Source: Roseburia_D yibonii (GTDB lineage: Bacteria; Bacillota; Clostridia; Lachnospirales; Lachnospiraceae). From it: DNA of 50,624 nucleotides. How positions within the stretch are numbered: position 1 is the stretch's first letter; every line of letters begins with the position of its first letter. The notes beneath the pieces were generated by a model that saw only the letters and a list, made by a program, of their open reading frames with translations, was not told where the DNA came from and did not search any database. A program made the translations under genes and the position numbers. The stretch lies in assembly GCF_014297335.1 (NCBI RefSeq), contig NZ_JACOQH010000012.1, positions 1 to 50,624 on the forward strand. Reading direction: 5' to 3'. This document shows, piece after piece, positions 25,535 to 33,460 of the stretch.

Positions 25535-26071
25535 ATGCGAGTAGGAATGGGTTATGACGTGCATAAACTGGTCGAGGGAAGAGACCTTATCATAGGAGGA
25601 GTTACGATCCCGCATCATCTGGGACTGCTTGGGCATTCAGACGCGGATGTACTGTTACATGCGATCATGGATGCGCTGCTCGGCGCTGCGGCGCTTGGGG
25701 ATATCGGAAAGCATTTTCCGGATACCGATCCGGCGTATAAAGGCATATCGAGCATGAAGCTGCTTGCCCATGTGGGGGGACTGTTGGAAAAAGAATGCTA
25801 TGTGATCGAAAACATCGACGCGACCGTGATCGCACAGAAGCCAAAGCTTCGCCCGTATATCGATGAGATGGAAAAAAATGTGGCAGAGGTGCTGCATCTG
25901 GAGAAAAACCAGGTCAATATCAAGGCAACGACCGAAGAAGGGCTCGGATTTACCGGAACCGAACAGGGAATTTCCGCACAGGCGATCTGCGCGCTGTCTT
26001 CCATCTATGAGAGCAGTGTCGCGATCGGAGGTACGCCGGGTGGCTGCGCGGGCTGTGGCGGCTGCAGATAG
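25535..26071 (+). CDS. ispF: 2-C-methyl-D-erythritol 2,4-cyclodiphosphate synthase with Cys-rich tail
   Basis: This MEP-pathway enzyme makes the cyclodiphosphate precursor of isoprenoids. The metal-binding DVHKL (near residue 8) and the block LLGHSDADVLLHAIMDALLG are intact, as is TTEEGLGFTG. The protein has 178 residues against about 157-160 usually. The extra 20 residues end in GGTPGGCAGCGGCR, with three closely spaced cysteines, which is unusual. Its ribosome site is clear. It lies after the threonine aldolase. Confidence 0.95.
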   Translation: MRVGMGYDVHKLVEGRDLIIGGVTIPHHLGLLGHSDADVLLHAIMDALLGAAALGDIGKHFPDTDPAYKGISSMKLLAHVGGLLEKECYVIENIDATVIAQKPKLRPYIDEMEKNVAEVLHLEKNQVNIKATTEEGLGFTGTEQGISAQAICALSSIYESSVAIGGTPGGCAGCGGCR

Positions 26072-26092
26072 CGGCAAATGATAAAAAAATCT

Positions 26093-26120
26093 TGACAAAC
26101 GCAGGGAATTTGCGTAAACT
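26093..26120 (+). promoter_or_regulatory. Promoter of the cysE-cysS T-box leader
   Basis: TTGACA (26093-26098) and TAAACT (26115-26120) are 16 nt apart, immediately before the T-box leader. Confidence 0.65.
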
Positions 26121-26126
26121 TGTGTG

Positions 26127-26383
26127 AGAATAAAAGAAAAATGCAGGGAACGGAAAGAGTAGGATGATACATCTGCACAAGAGAGAAACTGTCACCGGCT
26201 GAAAGCAGTTTTTGCAGAGATTATCTGAAAGTGCATCCGGGAGCAGATCAGATGAAAGCAGATACAGTAGTCTGATCCGTAGATTACACGTTACGTAAGA
26301 GAGGGAAAGATATGACAGATATCTTTTAGATAGAGTGGAACCGCGGATAACTTCGTCTCTAATGAGAAGTTATCCGTTTTTTT
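26127..26383 (+). promoter_or_regulatory. T-box riboswitch, cysteine specifier
   Basis: The leader contains the T-box core GTGGAACCGCGG (26335-26346), which contacts uncharged tRNA. The specifier segment is GAAAGTGCATCC, giving TGC (Cys) at 26232-26234. A terminator hairpin (GGATAACTTC facing GAAGTTATCC) runs into seven Ts at 26345-26383. Uncharged tRNA-Cys should favour antitermination and expression of cysE and cysS. The specifier fits the downstream genes. This leader fills the gap between ispF and cysE. Confidence 0.93.
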
Positions 26384-26458
26384 ATTCACAAAGTATCACC
26401 CGCAGGCATTAGATATAATAGCAGAAAAACTGCACAAGACGGAAAGGAAGCGTTTGAA

Positions 26459-27175
26459 ATGGGATTTTTTCAGTACATAAAAGAAGAAATTCAGGTGATA
26501 AAAGAGAGAGATCCGGCGATCAAGAGTTCAGCGGAAGTATTGCTGTATCCGACATTCTGGGTCATGCTGAGTTACCGCAGGGCGCATAAACTGTATTTAA
26601 AGGGACATTATTTCTGGGCACGCTATATTTCACAGCGTGCGGCCAGAAAGACCGGGATCGAGATCCATCCGGGCGCAACGATCGGAAAGGGATTTTTCAT
26701 TGACCATGGTTCCGGCGTCATCATTGGAGAGACTGCGATTGTTGGGGATAACGTGACACTTTACCAGGGAGTTACCTTAGGCGGAACCGGAAAAGAAACC
26801 GGAAAGCGTCATCCGACACTGGGTGATAATGTGATGGTCAGCGCGGGCGCGAAGATCATCGGCTCCTTTACCGTCGGTGAAAATTCAAAGATCGGCGCGG
26901 GCAGCGTCGTAATCGAGGAGGTACCGCCAAACTGTACCGTAGTCGGTGTGCCGGGCAGGATCGTAAAGCGGGATAACGAGAAAGTGCCGCGCAATGATAT
27001 GGATCAGGTACATCTGCCGGATCCGGTCAAAGAGGATATCGACCTGTTGCAGAAAGAAAATTCTGCGTTGTGCAATGAGGTGATCGACCTGGAACAGGAA
27101 CTGAAAGCGCTGCGTGAAGCGCATGAAAAATGTCAGCGGCGCCAGCGACAGAATGAGCAGGAAAACAGAGCATAA
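26459..27175 (+). CDS. cysE: Serine O-acetyltransferase
   Basis: The 238-residue enzyme acetylates serine, the first step of cysteine synthesis. Helical N-terminus, then the left-handed beta-helix with hexapeptide repeats. The catalytic region is GFFIDHGSGVIIGETA (Asp and His about residues 81-82), with the acetyl-CoA loop GGTGKETGKRHP. The C-terminal 55 residues are a charged coiled coil (LLQKENSALCNEVIDLEQEL) in place of the short feedback-sensitive tail. It is the first gene after the Cys T-box. Confidence 0.95.
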   Translation: MGFFQYIKEEIQVIKERDPAIKSSAEVLLYPTFWVMLSYRRAHKLYLKGHYFWARYISQRAARKTGIEIHPGATIGKGFFIDHGSGVIIGETAIVGDNVTLYQGVTLGGTGKETGKRHPTLGDNVMVSAGAKIIGSFTVGENSKIGAGSVVIEEVPPNCTVVGVPGRIVKRDNEKVPRNDMDQVHLPDPVKEDIDLLQKENSALCNEVIDLEQELKALREAHEKCQRRQRQNEQENRA

Positions 27176-27193
27176 AGCAGAATGGAGGAACCC

Positions 27194-28600
27194 ATGAAGA
27201 TATATAATACATTGACAAGAAAAAAAGAGGAATTTCAGCCGATCGAGGAAGGCAAGGTGCGCATGTATGTGTGCGGACCGACCGTGTACAACTATATCCA
27301 TATCGGAAATGCGAGACCGATGATCATTTTTGATACATTCCGCCGTTATCTGGAGTACAAGGGCTATGAGGTCAACTATGTATCCAACTTTACGGATGTC
27401 GATGACAAGATCATCAAAGAAGCGATCGAAGAGGGGATCACAGCAGAAGATGTATCCGCGCGTTTTATAGCCGAGTGCAAAAAGGATATGGCGGATCTGA
27501 ATCTGAAGCCGGCGACAACACATCCGCTTGCAACGCAGGAGATCGACGGCATGATCGAAATGATAAAGACACTGATCGAGAAGGGCTATGCGTATGCGGC
27601 GGCGGACGGAACGGTTTATTACCGTACACGCAAATTCGAGGGCTACGGCAAGCTTTCCCATAAAAATATTGATGACCTGGAAGCCGGACACCGAAACATC
27701 AAGGTGACCGGAGACTTAAAGGAAGACCCGCTTGACTTTGTTTTGTGGAAACCGAAAAAAGACGGTGAACCATACTGGGAATCCCCATGGTGCGAGGGTC
27801 GTCCGGGCTGGCACATTGAGTGCTCGGTCATGGCAAAAAAATATCTCGGAGATACCATTGACATCCATGCCGGTGGAGAGGATCTTATCTTCCCGCATCA
27901 TGAAAATGAGATCGCGCAGTCAGAGGCGGCAAACGGTGTACCGTTTGCGCACTACTGGATGCACAACGGATTTTTGAATATCAACAACCAGAAAATGTCA
28001 AAGTCCCTTGGAAACTTTTTTACTGTCCGTGAGATCGGGGAAAAGTACGATCTTCAGGTGCTTCGTTTCTTTATGTTAAGCGCGCATTACCGTACACCGC
28101 TCAATTTCAGCGCGGAACTCATGGATGCGGCGAAAAGCGGTCTTGAGCGTGTGCTGACAGCTGCGGATAATCTGAAACATCTGAGCGGCGCCGCGAAAAC
28201 CGGGCATATGACAGATGAGGAAAAGGCAGCATTTTCGGCAAGCGAGGATTTCGTAAAGAAATTTGAGGCGGCAATGGAAGACGATGCGAATACGGCCGAT
28301 GCGGTATCCGCAGTCTTTGAACTGGTAAAATTTGCCAATTCCAACACATCTTCGGAGAACAGCAAAGAATATTTAGATGCGCTCTATGACCGCTTAAATA
28401 CACTGTGCGGAGTGCTCGGTATCCGCGTGGAGCGAAAAGAAGAAATCTTAGATACCGAGATCGAAGGTCTGATCGCGGAGCGTCAGGCGGCAAGAAAAGA
28501 AAAGAATTTCGCACGGGCAGATGAGATCAGAGATCTTTTACTGGAAAAGGGCATTGTCCTGGAAGACACGAGAGAAGGCGTAAAATGGAAAAGGGCATAA
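27194..28600 (+). CDS. cysS: Cysteinyl-tRNA synthetase
   Basis: The 468-residue class I synthetase charges tRNA-Cys. It shows HIGH as YIHIGNARP, zinc ligands starting with YVCGPTVYN, and KMSKSLGNFF. An ATG at 27182 lies upstream, but GGAGG at 27185-27189 is the ribosome site for 27194, which gives the usual MKIYNTLTRKK start. The gene follows cysE by 18 bp and overlaps mrnC by 16 bp. Confidence 0.97.
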   Translation: MKIYNTLTRKKEEFQPIEEGKVRMYVCGPTVYNYIHIGNARPMIIFDTFRRYLEYKGYEVNYVSNFTDVDDKIIKEAIEEGITAEDVSARFIAECKKDMADLNLKPATTHPLATQEIDGMIEMIKTLIEKGYAYAAADGTVYYRTRKFEGYGKLSHKNIDDLEAGHRNIKVTGDLKEDPLDFVLWKPKKDGEPYWESPWCEGRPGWHIECSVMAKKYLGDTIDIHAGGEDLIFPHHENEIAQSEAANGVPFAHYWMHNGFLNINNQKMSKSLGNFFTVREIGEKYDLQVLRFFMLSAHYRTPLNFSAELMDAAKSGLERVLTAADNLKHLSGAAKTGHMTDEEKAAFSASEDFVKKFEAAMEDDANTADAVSAVFELVKFANSNTSSENSKEYLDALYDRLNTLCGVLGIRVERKEEILDTEIEGLIAERQAARKEKNFARADEIRDLLLEKGIVLEDTREGVKWKRA

Positions 28601-29049
28601 ATGCGTATATCAAGGAGCGGTTTCATCTTGGCGATGTGGATATCCGCACCTATTCTCCGCTGACACTTGCCTACATCGGGGACGGGATCTACGATCTGGT
28701 GATCCGCTCGGTCGTGGTCGGCAGAGGAAACACAAAGGCGGGAAAACTGCATCAGACCACCAGCCAGCTGGTAAAAGCGCATGCGCAGTCGGAAATGATG
28801 CACGCGATCGAGCCGGAGCTGACAGAGGAAGAAAGTGATGTGTTCCGCAGAGGGCGTAACGCAAAGTCGCCGACCATGGCAAAGAACGCGACGATGGCGG
28901 ATTACCGGCGCGCAACGGGCTTTGAGGCACTCATGGGATATCTGTATCTGAAGGATGATTTTGAACGTCTGGTGGAACTGGTTCTGTGCGGACTGGAGCA
29001 CTATGACGCGAAAACAGGAAAGACCATAGAAGAAAAACAGGGAGAATAG
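28585..29049 (+). CDS. mrnC: Mini-ribonuclease III
   Basis: The 154-residue protein is a bare RNase III catalytic domain without a dsRNA-binding domain. It matures 23S rRNA ends in B. subtilis. AYIGDGIYDLVIR carries the acidic signature and the second cluster is around GFEALMGYLYL. The conserved place after cysS supports the call; it overlaps cysS by 16 bp and is one base from rlmB. Confidence 0.95.
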   Translation: MEKGINAYIKERFHLGDVDIRTYSPLTLAYIGDGIYDLVIRSVVVGRGNTKAGKLHQTTSQLVKAHAQSEMMHAIEPELTEEESDVFRRGRNAKSPTMAKNATMADYRRATGFEALMGYLYLKDDFERLVELVLCGLEHYDAKTGKTIEEKQGE

Positions 29050-29050
29050 A

Positions 29051-29791
29051 ATGGAAATCGAAGAATTAAAGATTGAAGGAAGAAATGCGGTGCTTGAGGC
29101 ATTCCGTTCCGGACGGACGATAGACAAGCTTTTTGTACTTGACGGCTGCAAGGACGGACCGGTGCAGTCGATCATGCGGGAGGCGAAAAAGCATGATACG
29201 ATCGTGAATTTTGTAACAAAGGAACGCCTGGATCAGCTTTCCGAGACGAAAAAGCATCAGGGCGTGATCGCAATGGCGGCAGCCTACGGTTATTCCACGG
29301 TCAATGAGATCCTGGCGCGCGCGGAAGAAAAAGGAGAACCGCCGTTTCTGGTACTATTGGATAATATCGAAGATCCGCACAATCTCGGTGCGATCATAAG
29401 AACGGCAAACCTTGCCGGAGCGCATGGCGTGATCATCCCAAAGAGACGTGCGGTCGGGCTTACAGCGACCGTGGCAAAGGCATCCGCCGGAGCCATCAAC
29501 TATACACCGGTGGCAAAAGTGACCAATCTGACACAGACGATCAAGGAATTAAAAGAAAAGGGAATCTGGTTTGTGTGCGCAGACATGGGCGGAACCACAA
29601 TGTACGACCTTGATCTGAAAGGACCGATCGGACTTGTGATCGGAAATGAAGGAGAGGGCGTCGGAAAACTGGTAAAGGAAAACTGCGACTTTATCGCGTC
29701 CATACCGATGCGCGGAGATATCGATTCGTTAAATGCTTCGGTTGCGTGCGGTGTTTTGAGCTTTGAGATCGTAAGACAGCGCATGAGCTAA
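29051..29791 (+). CDS. rlmB: 23S rRNA 2'-O-methyltransferase RlmB (SpoU family)
   Basis: The 246-residue protein has an N-terminal L30e-like substrate-binding domain (about 1-80). The SPOUT catalytic domain follows, with motif 1 DNIEDPHNLGAIIRTANLAG, motif 2 IGNEGEGVG and motif 3 SLNASVACGV. It methylates G2251 of 23S rRNA. Conserved in the cysS-mrnC-rlmB operon. Confidence 0.94.
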   Translation: MEIEELKIEGRNAVLEAFRSGRTIDKLFVLDGCKDGPVQSIMREAKKHDTIVNFVTKERLDQLSETKKHQGVIAMAAAYGYSTVNEILARAEEKGEPPFLVLLDNIEDPHNLGAIIRTANLAGAHGVIIPKRRAVGLTATVAKASAGAINYTPVAKVTNLTQTIKELKEKGIWFVCADMGGTTMYDLDLKGPIGLVIGNEGEGVGKLVKENCDFIASIPMRGDIDSLNASVACGVLSFEIVRQRMS

Positions 29792-29817
29792 AGAAAAGCA
29801 GGACCAAGGAGGGGACG

Positions 29818-30384
29818 ATGCCGGAAAAGTGGGAGTGTTCGGATGAAGAACTGATCGCGCGTCTGCGGGACGGACAGGATGAGATTATGGATTATCTTAT
29901 GGACAAGTACAAACATCTGGTCAGAAAAAAGGCGAAAGTCATGTTTCTGATCGGCGGAGATACGGATGATCTGATCCAGGAAGGGATGATCGGGCTGTTT
30001 AAGGCGATCCGTGATTACCGGCCGGAGAAAGAGAGCTCTTTTTATCATTTTGCGGAACTTTGTATTTCCAGACAGATGTATACAGCAATCGAGGCGTCGA
30101 ACCGTAAAAAGCATGCGCCGCTCAATTCCTATGTTTCGTTATCGGAGCCGGAGAGCGGTGGGATCGGGGAGTTGCTCGAGACAAGCCCGGAACAGATGAT
30201 GATCGACCGGGAAAATGTTGCGCAGATCAAAGAGCGGATCGAAAAGAGTCTGAGTGATATGGAAAAAGAAGTCCTCGCGTATTACATGCAGGGCATGAAT
30301 TATGTGCAGATCGCGGAAATCATGGAGAGATCACCGAAATCCATCGATAACGCATTGCAGAGGATCAAAAATAAGCTGAAATAA
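29818..30384 (+). CDS. sigH: RNA polymerase sporulation sigma factor SigH
   Basis: The 188-residue sigma-70-family factor has region 2 (GGDTDDLIQEGMIGLFKAI) and region 4 (MNYVQIAEIMERSPKSIDNA helix-turn-helix). The usual gene order cysS-mrnC-rlmB-(yacP)-sigH is kept, with yacP missing. In Bacillus SigH drives early sporulation and transition-phase genes. A strong SD (AAGGAGG) precedes the ATG by seven bases. A bidirectional terminator follows. Confidence 0.92.
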   Translation: MPEKWECSDEELIARLRDGQDEIMDYLMDKYKHLVRKKAKVMFLIGGDTDDLIQEGMIGLFKAIRDYRPEKESSFYHFAELCISRQMYTAIEASNRKKHAPLNSYVSLSEPESGGIGELLETSPEQMMIDRENVAQIKERIEKSLSDMEKEVLAYYMQGMNYVQIAEIMERSPKSIDNALQRIKNKLK

Positions 30385-30425
30385 AAACAGCCGCAGGAAT
30401 GTGAGAGTTCCTGCGGCTGTTTTTT
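30384..30425. terminator. Bidirectional terminator (sigH / S1 protein)
   Basis: AAACAGCCGCAGGAA and TTCCTGCGGCTGTTT form a perfect 15-bp stem with A- and T-runs on either side, between convergent genes. Confidence 0.92.
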
Positions 30426-30437
30426 AGTTTCTGTTCT

Positions 30438-31364
30438 TTAGTTTAATTTAAAGTTTTTGAGCAGATCACCAAGACTTGTGGATGCGGCTTCATTGGAAGT
30501 GTAGTCGGAGATGCTTTCAGCTTCCTCTGCGGAAGTATCGACCATCTCTTCCTCTAACGCGCGCATGCTGAGGCTGATCTTGCTGTTATCGGTATTTAAA
30601 ACCTTGACTTTGACCTTCTGACCTTCTTTTAAGACTTCAGACGGCTTTCCGATCCGGCGTTCGCAGATCTGGGAGACATGAACCAGACCGCTCAGACCAT
30701 CGCCGAGATTTACAAAAGCGCCGTACGGCATTAAGGTTTCTACGGTTCCCTCCATGATGCTGCCCGGAACGATCATGGAAATTCTGTGGTTGCGTTCTTC
30801 GATCTCTTTTTCCTTCGCGACCACTTTTGCGGAGAGCACCAGTTTTTCCTTCGACGGATCTGCGGTGATCACGCGGACATCCAGTTCCTTCCCGATGTAA
30901 GGTGCGGTATCCTCCACATAGTTTAAGGAAAGCTGGGATGCCGGGATAAACGCGCGGATGCCGTCCAGATAGGCAACTACGCCGCTTGGCACACTTTCCT
31001 TTACTTTTACCTGCAGAGTCGTTTCATTGTCCAGATACTCTTTGAATTTATCCCAGGCGAGCATGTCGTTTGCCTCGCGCATGGAGAGCTGGATATTGCC
31101 CTCGCCGTCATCACGGCTTATGACGGTTGCCTCCAAAGAATCGCCGACGTGAATGTTTTCCAGAATGGAAAAATCCGGGTCATTGGAAAATTCAGATACT
31201 TTTATGATGCCGGGCGCATAATATTTCAGATCCAGAGTCGCTTCTTCCTCGGAAACAGAGATGACGGTTCCGGTTAAGATGTCACCCTCGTGGATGGTGC
31301 GGAAGGAAGCCTCCAGTTCATCCTTAAAATCGTCCATTGTTTCAGTTTTTGTATTTTCGTCCAT
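30438..31364 (-). CDS. S1 RNA-binding domain protein (ribosomal protein S1-like)
   Basis: The 308-residue protein has at least three S1 repeats: about residues 20-90 (GDILTGTVISVSEEEATLDL), 105-175 and 190-265 (GSIMEGTVETLMPYGAFVNLG). Such short S1-like proteins in Clostridia are annotated as ribosomal protein S1 homologues that help mRNA binding. An acidic tail follows. The start at 31364 follows AAGGAG; the long upstream extension in frame has no support. It is transcribed alone. Confidence 0.88.
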   Translation of the reverse strand: MDENTKTETMDDFKDELEASFRTIHEGDILTGTVISVSEEEATLDLKYYAPGIIKVSEFSNDPDFSILENIHVGDSLEATVISRDDGEGNIQLSMREANDMLAWDKFKEYLDNETTLQVKVKESVPSGVVAYLDGIRAFIPASQLSLNYVEDTAPYIGKELDVRVITADPSKEKLVLSAKVVAKEKEIEERNHRISMIVPGSIMEGTVETLMPYGAFVNLGDGLSGLVHVSQICERRIGKPSEVLKEGQKVKVKVLNTDNSKISLSMRALEEEMVDTSAEEAESISDYTSNEAASTSLGDLLKNFKLN

Positions 31365-31410
31365 GTTATAAAACTCCTTTTTGCTCAGATTGCGGACAAA
31401 AAGCGGTCCG

Positions 31411-31456
31411 CTGTTTTTAATGTAGCATATTGCCGCGTGAAATGCAATTATCGGAT
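31411..31456 (-). promoter_or_regulatory. Promoter of the S1-protein gene
   Basis: On the minus strand TTGCAT and TACATT lie 17 nt apart, about 50-90 nt before the start. The leader then holds GCGGAC facing GTCCGC, a small hairpin upstream of the ribosome site. Confidence 0.55.
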
Positions 31457-31458
31457 GC

Positions 31459-31487
31459 TTGTCCGGAAAGTGGGGACATGATATAAT
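31459..31487 (+). promoter_or_regulatory. Promoter of the membrane protein / HAD operon
   Basis: TTGTCC and TATAAT are separated by 17 nt; the start codon is 19 nt further. Confidence 0.65.
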
Positions 31488-31505
31488 GGGCGGAAGAAAG
31501 AAGAA

Positions 31506-31979
31506 ATGAGGAAAATGAGGATGCGGCATACAAAGATACCGGTAATGGATGTGGTACTGGAAATTTTAGCGGCGATGGGAGCCGTGACAGGGATCGGTCT
31601 TGAACTGTATTATTTTAAGATGGCGGGGACAGGACTGTCGGATGCGGTGGTGACGATCCTTTTTGTTGCAGGGATCTATCTTTTGTTTTCGGTGATGGAG
31701 CGTTATCCCGCGGTGTGGAATCTTTTGATCCCCGCCCGTCAAAAAAGCAGGATCTATGCGGTTCGTCTGGCGCTTGGCATCAAGGTTTTATTTATGGGAA
31801 TGACCGTTTACACAGCGGCCTGTGATGTTTACAGGATCTACAGCAGCAGTGTGGTATTCTGGGCTGTGGTCGCGGCGGGTGTCGTGCTCGTTATTTTTAT
31901 GAAATACCGTATGTGGCAGAGTAACAGGAAAGAAGACAGGAAAAATTCCGGAGGAGAAAATGGAAGCAGTAGTATTTGA
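31506..31979 (+). CDS. Small multi-pass membrane protein, unknown function
   Basis: The 157-residue protein has four hydrophobic segments (about 14-38, 45-63, 88-106, 113-133) and a basic, hydrophilic C-terminal tail. I do not recognise the family. Several in-frame ATGs (31506, 31515, 31521) crowd the start; the third has the best SD-like spacing, so the true N-terminus may be five residues shorter. It overlaps the HAD gene by 20 bp and shares its promoter. Confidence 0.65.
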   Translation: MRKMRMRHTKIPVMDVVLEILAAMGAVTGIGLELYYFKMAGTGLSDAVVTILFVAGIYLLFSVMERYPAVWNLLIPARQKSRIYAVRLALGIKVLFMGMTVYTAACDVYRIYSSSVVFWAVVAAGVVLVIFMKYRMWQSNRKEDRKNSGGENGSSSI

Positions 31980-32628
31980 TATGGATGGCGTGATCTTTGA
32001 TACAGAGCGTCTGGTTTTGGAAGGATGGGCAGAGACAGGGAAAAAGCACGGGATCGAAGGGACCGATGCGGTCTGCAGACAGTGTCTCGGAACGACATAT
32101 GAAGTCTCAAGACAGATCTTTTTAGATCATTACGGTGAGGATTTTCCTTATGAAACTTATAAAGAAGAAATGCGTGCGTATTTTTACCGTGCGATCGAAA
32201 AAGAAGTGCCGTTAAAGCCGGGGATCCGGGAAATTCTGGAGTACTTAAAAAAAGAAGGATTCCGGATCGGACTGGCTTCGTCCACCAGACGTGAGGCGGT
32301 GCTTTCCGAACTGGATCAGGATGGCCTGACCGGATATTTCGACGTGGTCATCGGCGGAGACCTCTTAAAACGCAGCAAACCGGAACCGGATATCTATCTT
32401 ATGGCATGCAGGGAACTTGGCGTGGAGCCGGTGCAGGCATACGCGATCGAAGACTCCTATAACGGGATACGTTCTGCCCATGCGGCTGGAATGCACCCGA
32501 TCATGGTGCCGGATCTCATGCCTCCGACAGAAGAAATGAGAGAAAAGAGTGTGGTGATCTGCGATAATCTGCAGGAAGCACAAAAATTCATTGAAAAAAT
32601 GAGAAAAAATAACGAAAAACAATTATAA
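31960..32628 (+). CDS. HAD-superfamily phosphatase/phosphoglucomutase-like
   Basis: The 222-residue protein is a HAD subfamily I enzyme with an alpha-helical cap, like beta-phosphoglucomutase. Motif I is DMDGVIFDTE (Asp8, Asp10), motif II SSTRREAV, motif III lysine in KRSKPEPD and motif IV IEDSYNG. It acts on a small phosphorylated metabolite in the cytoplasm. The substrate cannot be assigned. Confidence 0.88.
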   Translation: MEAVVFDMDGVIFDTERLVLEGWAETGKKHGIEGTDAVCRQCLGTTYEVSRQIFLDHYGEDFPYETYKEEMRAYFYRAIEKEVPLKPGIREILEYLKKEGFRIGLASSTRREAVLSELDQDGLTGYFDVVIGGDLLKRSKPEPDIYLMACRELGVEPVQAYAIEDSYNGIRSAHAAGMHPIMVPDLMPPTEEMREKSVVICDNLQEAQKFIEKMRKNNEKQL

Positions 32629-32743
32629 TATCAAAAAATACTTAAAAATATTTCCTAATTGTGGTAAAATAATAACAGAAAAACATCTGGCATTTTGAAT
32701 ATTAACGGGCATCTGGGCGAAGAGATGCAGAAAGTGTGATGCT

Positions 32744-33313
32744 ATGAAAGTAAAGATGATCAACGGAAATGATATTCAATGTGTAGTTACCGAAGAGGAG
32801 ATAAGACAGTATGGTCTTGAGATGAATGATATTTTTTCAAATACGGGGAAAGCACAGTCTTTTTTAAACGAGATACTGGATCTTGTGGAGGAGGAGACCG
32901 GCTGTGTCGTAGGAGATGGCGCAAAGACCGTACAGGCGGTCTGCCTTCCGGGAAATGCGGTTGCGCTTACCTTTTCAGACCGTGAGAGCGCGGAGTTTCC
33001 GGAGGAAGCATCGCTGCTTCCGGAAAAGAAGCTGGAAGTGCTTGGTTTTGGAACGATTACCGAGGCGATCGCGTTTACGAGGTCACTCGATTTTACCGAG
33101 TATGACAGGGCGAAATTCTGTAAAGAAAAAGAGATCTTTTATCTGATCGTGGATCTGACCGGAAGCAGTGCAAAAAAGATCGATCATTTCTTCGCGGCGG
33201 CGTTTGAGTACGCAAGGACGGTCGAGGAGGATGAATGGCGCTCGTCTTATCTGGAAGAACACGCCACGGTTCTGATCGGGCAGCACGCCATGCATGTTCT
33301 GGCAGGCTTGTGA
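32744..33313 (+). CDS. mecA: Adaptor protein MecA (ClpC partner)
   Basis: The 189-residue protein has the MecA layout: an N-terminal substrate-binding half (MKVKMINGNDIQCVVTEEEI) and a C-terminal half (LIVDLTGSSAKKI ... YLEEHATVLIG) that binds ClpC. It is about 30 residues shorter than B. subtilis MecA, mostly in the linker. The leader carries a small hairpin (GCATCT facing AGATGC) just upstream of the start. Confidence 0.85.
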   Translation: MKVKMINGNDIQCVVTEEEIRQYGLEMNDIFSNTGKAQSFLNEILDLVEEETGCVVGDGAKTVQAVCLPGNAVALTFSDRESAEFPEEASLLPEKKLEVLGFGTITEAIAFTRSLDFTEYDRAKFCKEKEIFYLIVDLTGSSAKKIDHFFAAAFEYARTVEEDEWRSSYLEEHATVLIGQHAMHVLAGL

Positions 33314-33321
33314 GAGAAAAA

Positions 33322-33364
33322 GGCAGGAGTTTCGGAGAAAAATCCGGAACTTCTGTTTTTTTTG
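33322..33364 (+). terminator. Intrinsic terminator after mecA
   Basis: CAGGAGTTTCGG and CCGGAACTTCTG pair with wobbles and a T-run of eight follows. Confidence 0.8.
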
Positions 33365-33395
33365 TGAGAAATGTCGAAAATTGTACAATATGATA

Positions 33396-33425
33396 TTGAT
33401 TTAACTGGAAGATATATACTATAAT
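33396..33425 (+). promoter_or_regulatory. Sigma-A-like promoter of the chemotaxis receptor
   Basis: TTGATT and TATAAT are 18 nt apart. I see no SigD-type motility promoter here. Confidence 0.55.
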
Positions 33426-33460
33426 AATCTTATTATGATTGAGATGGAGGATGGTTATCT

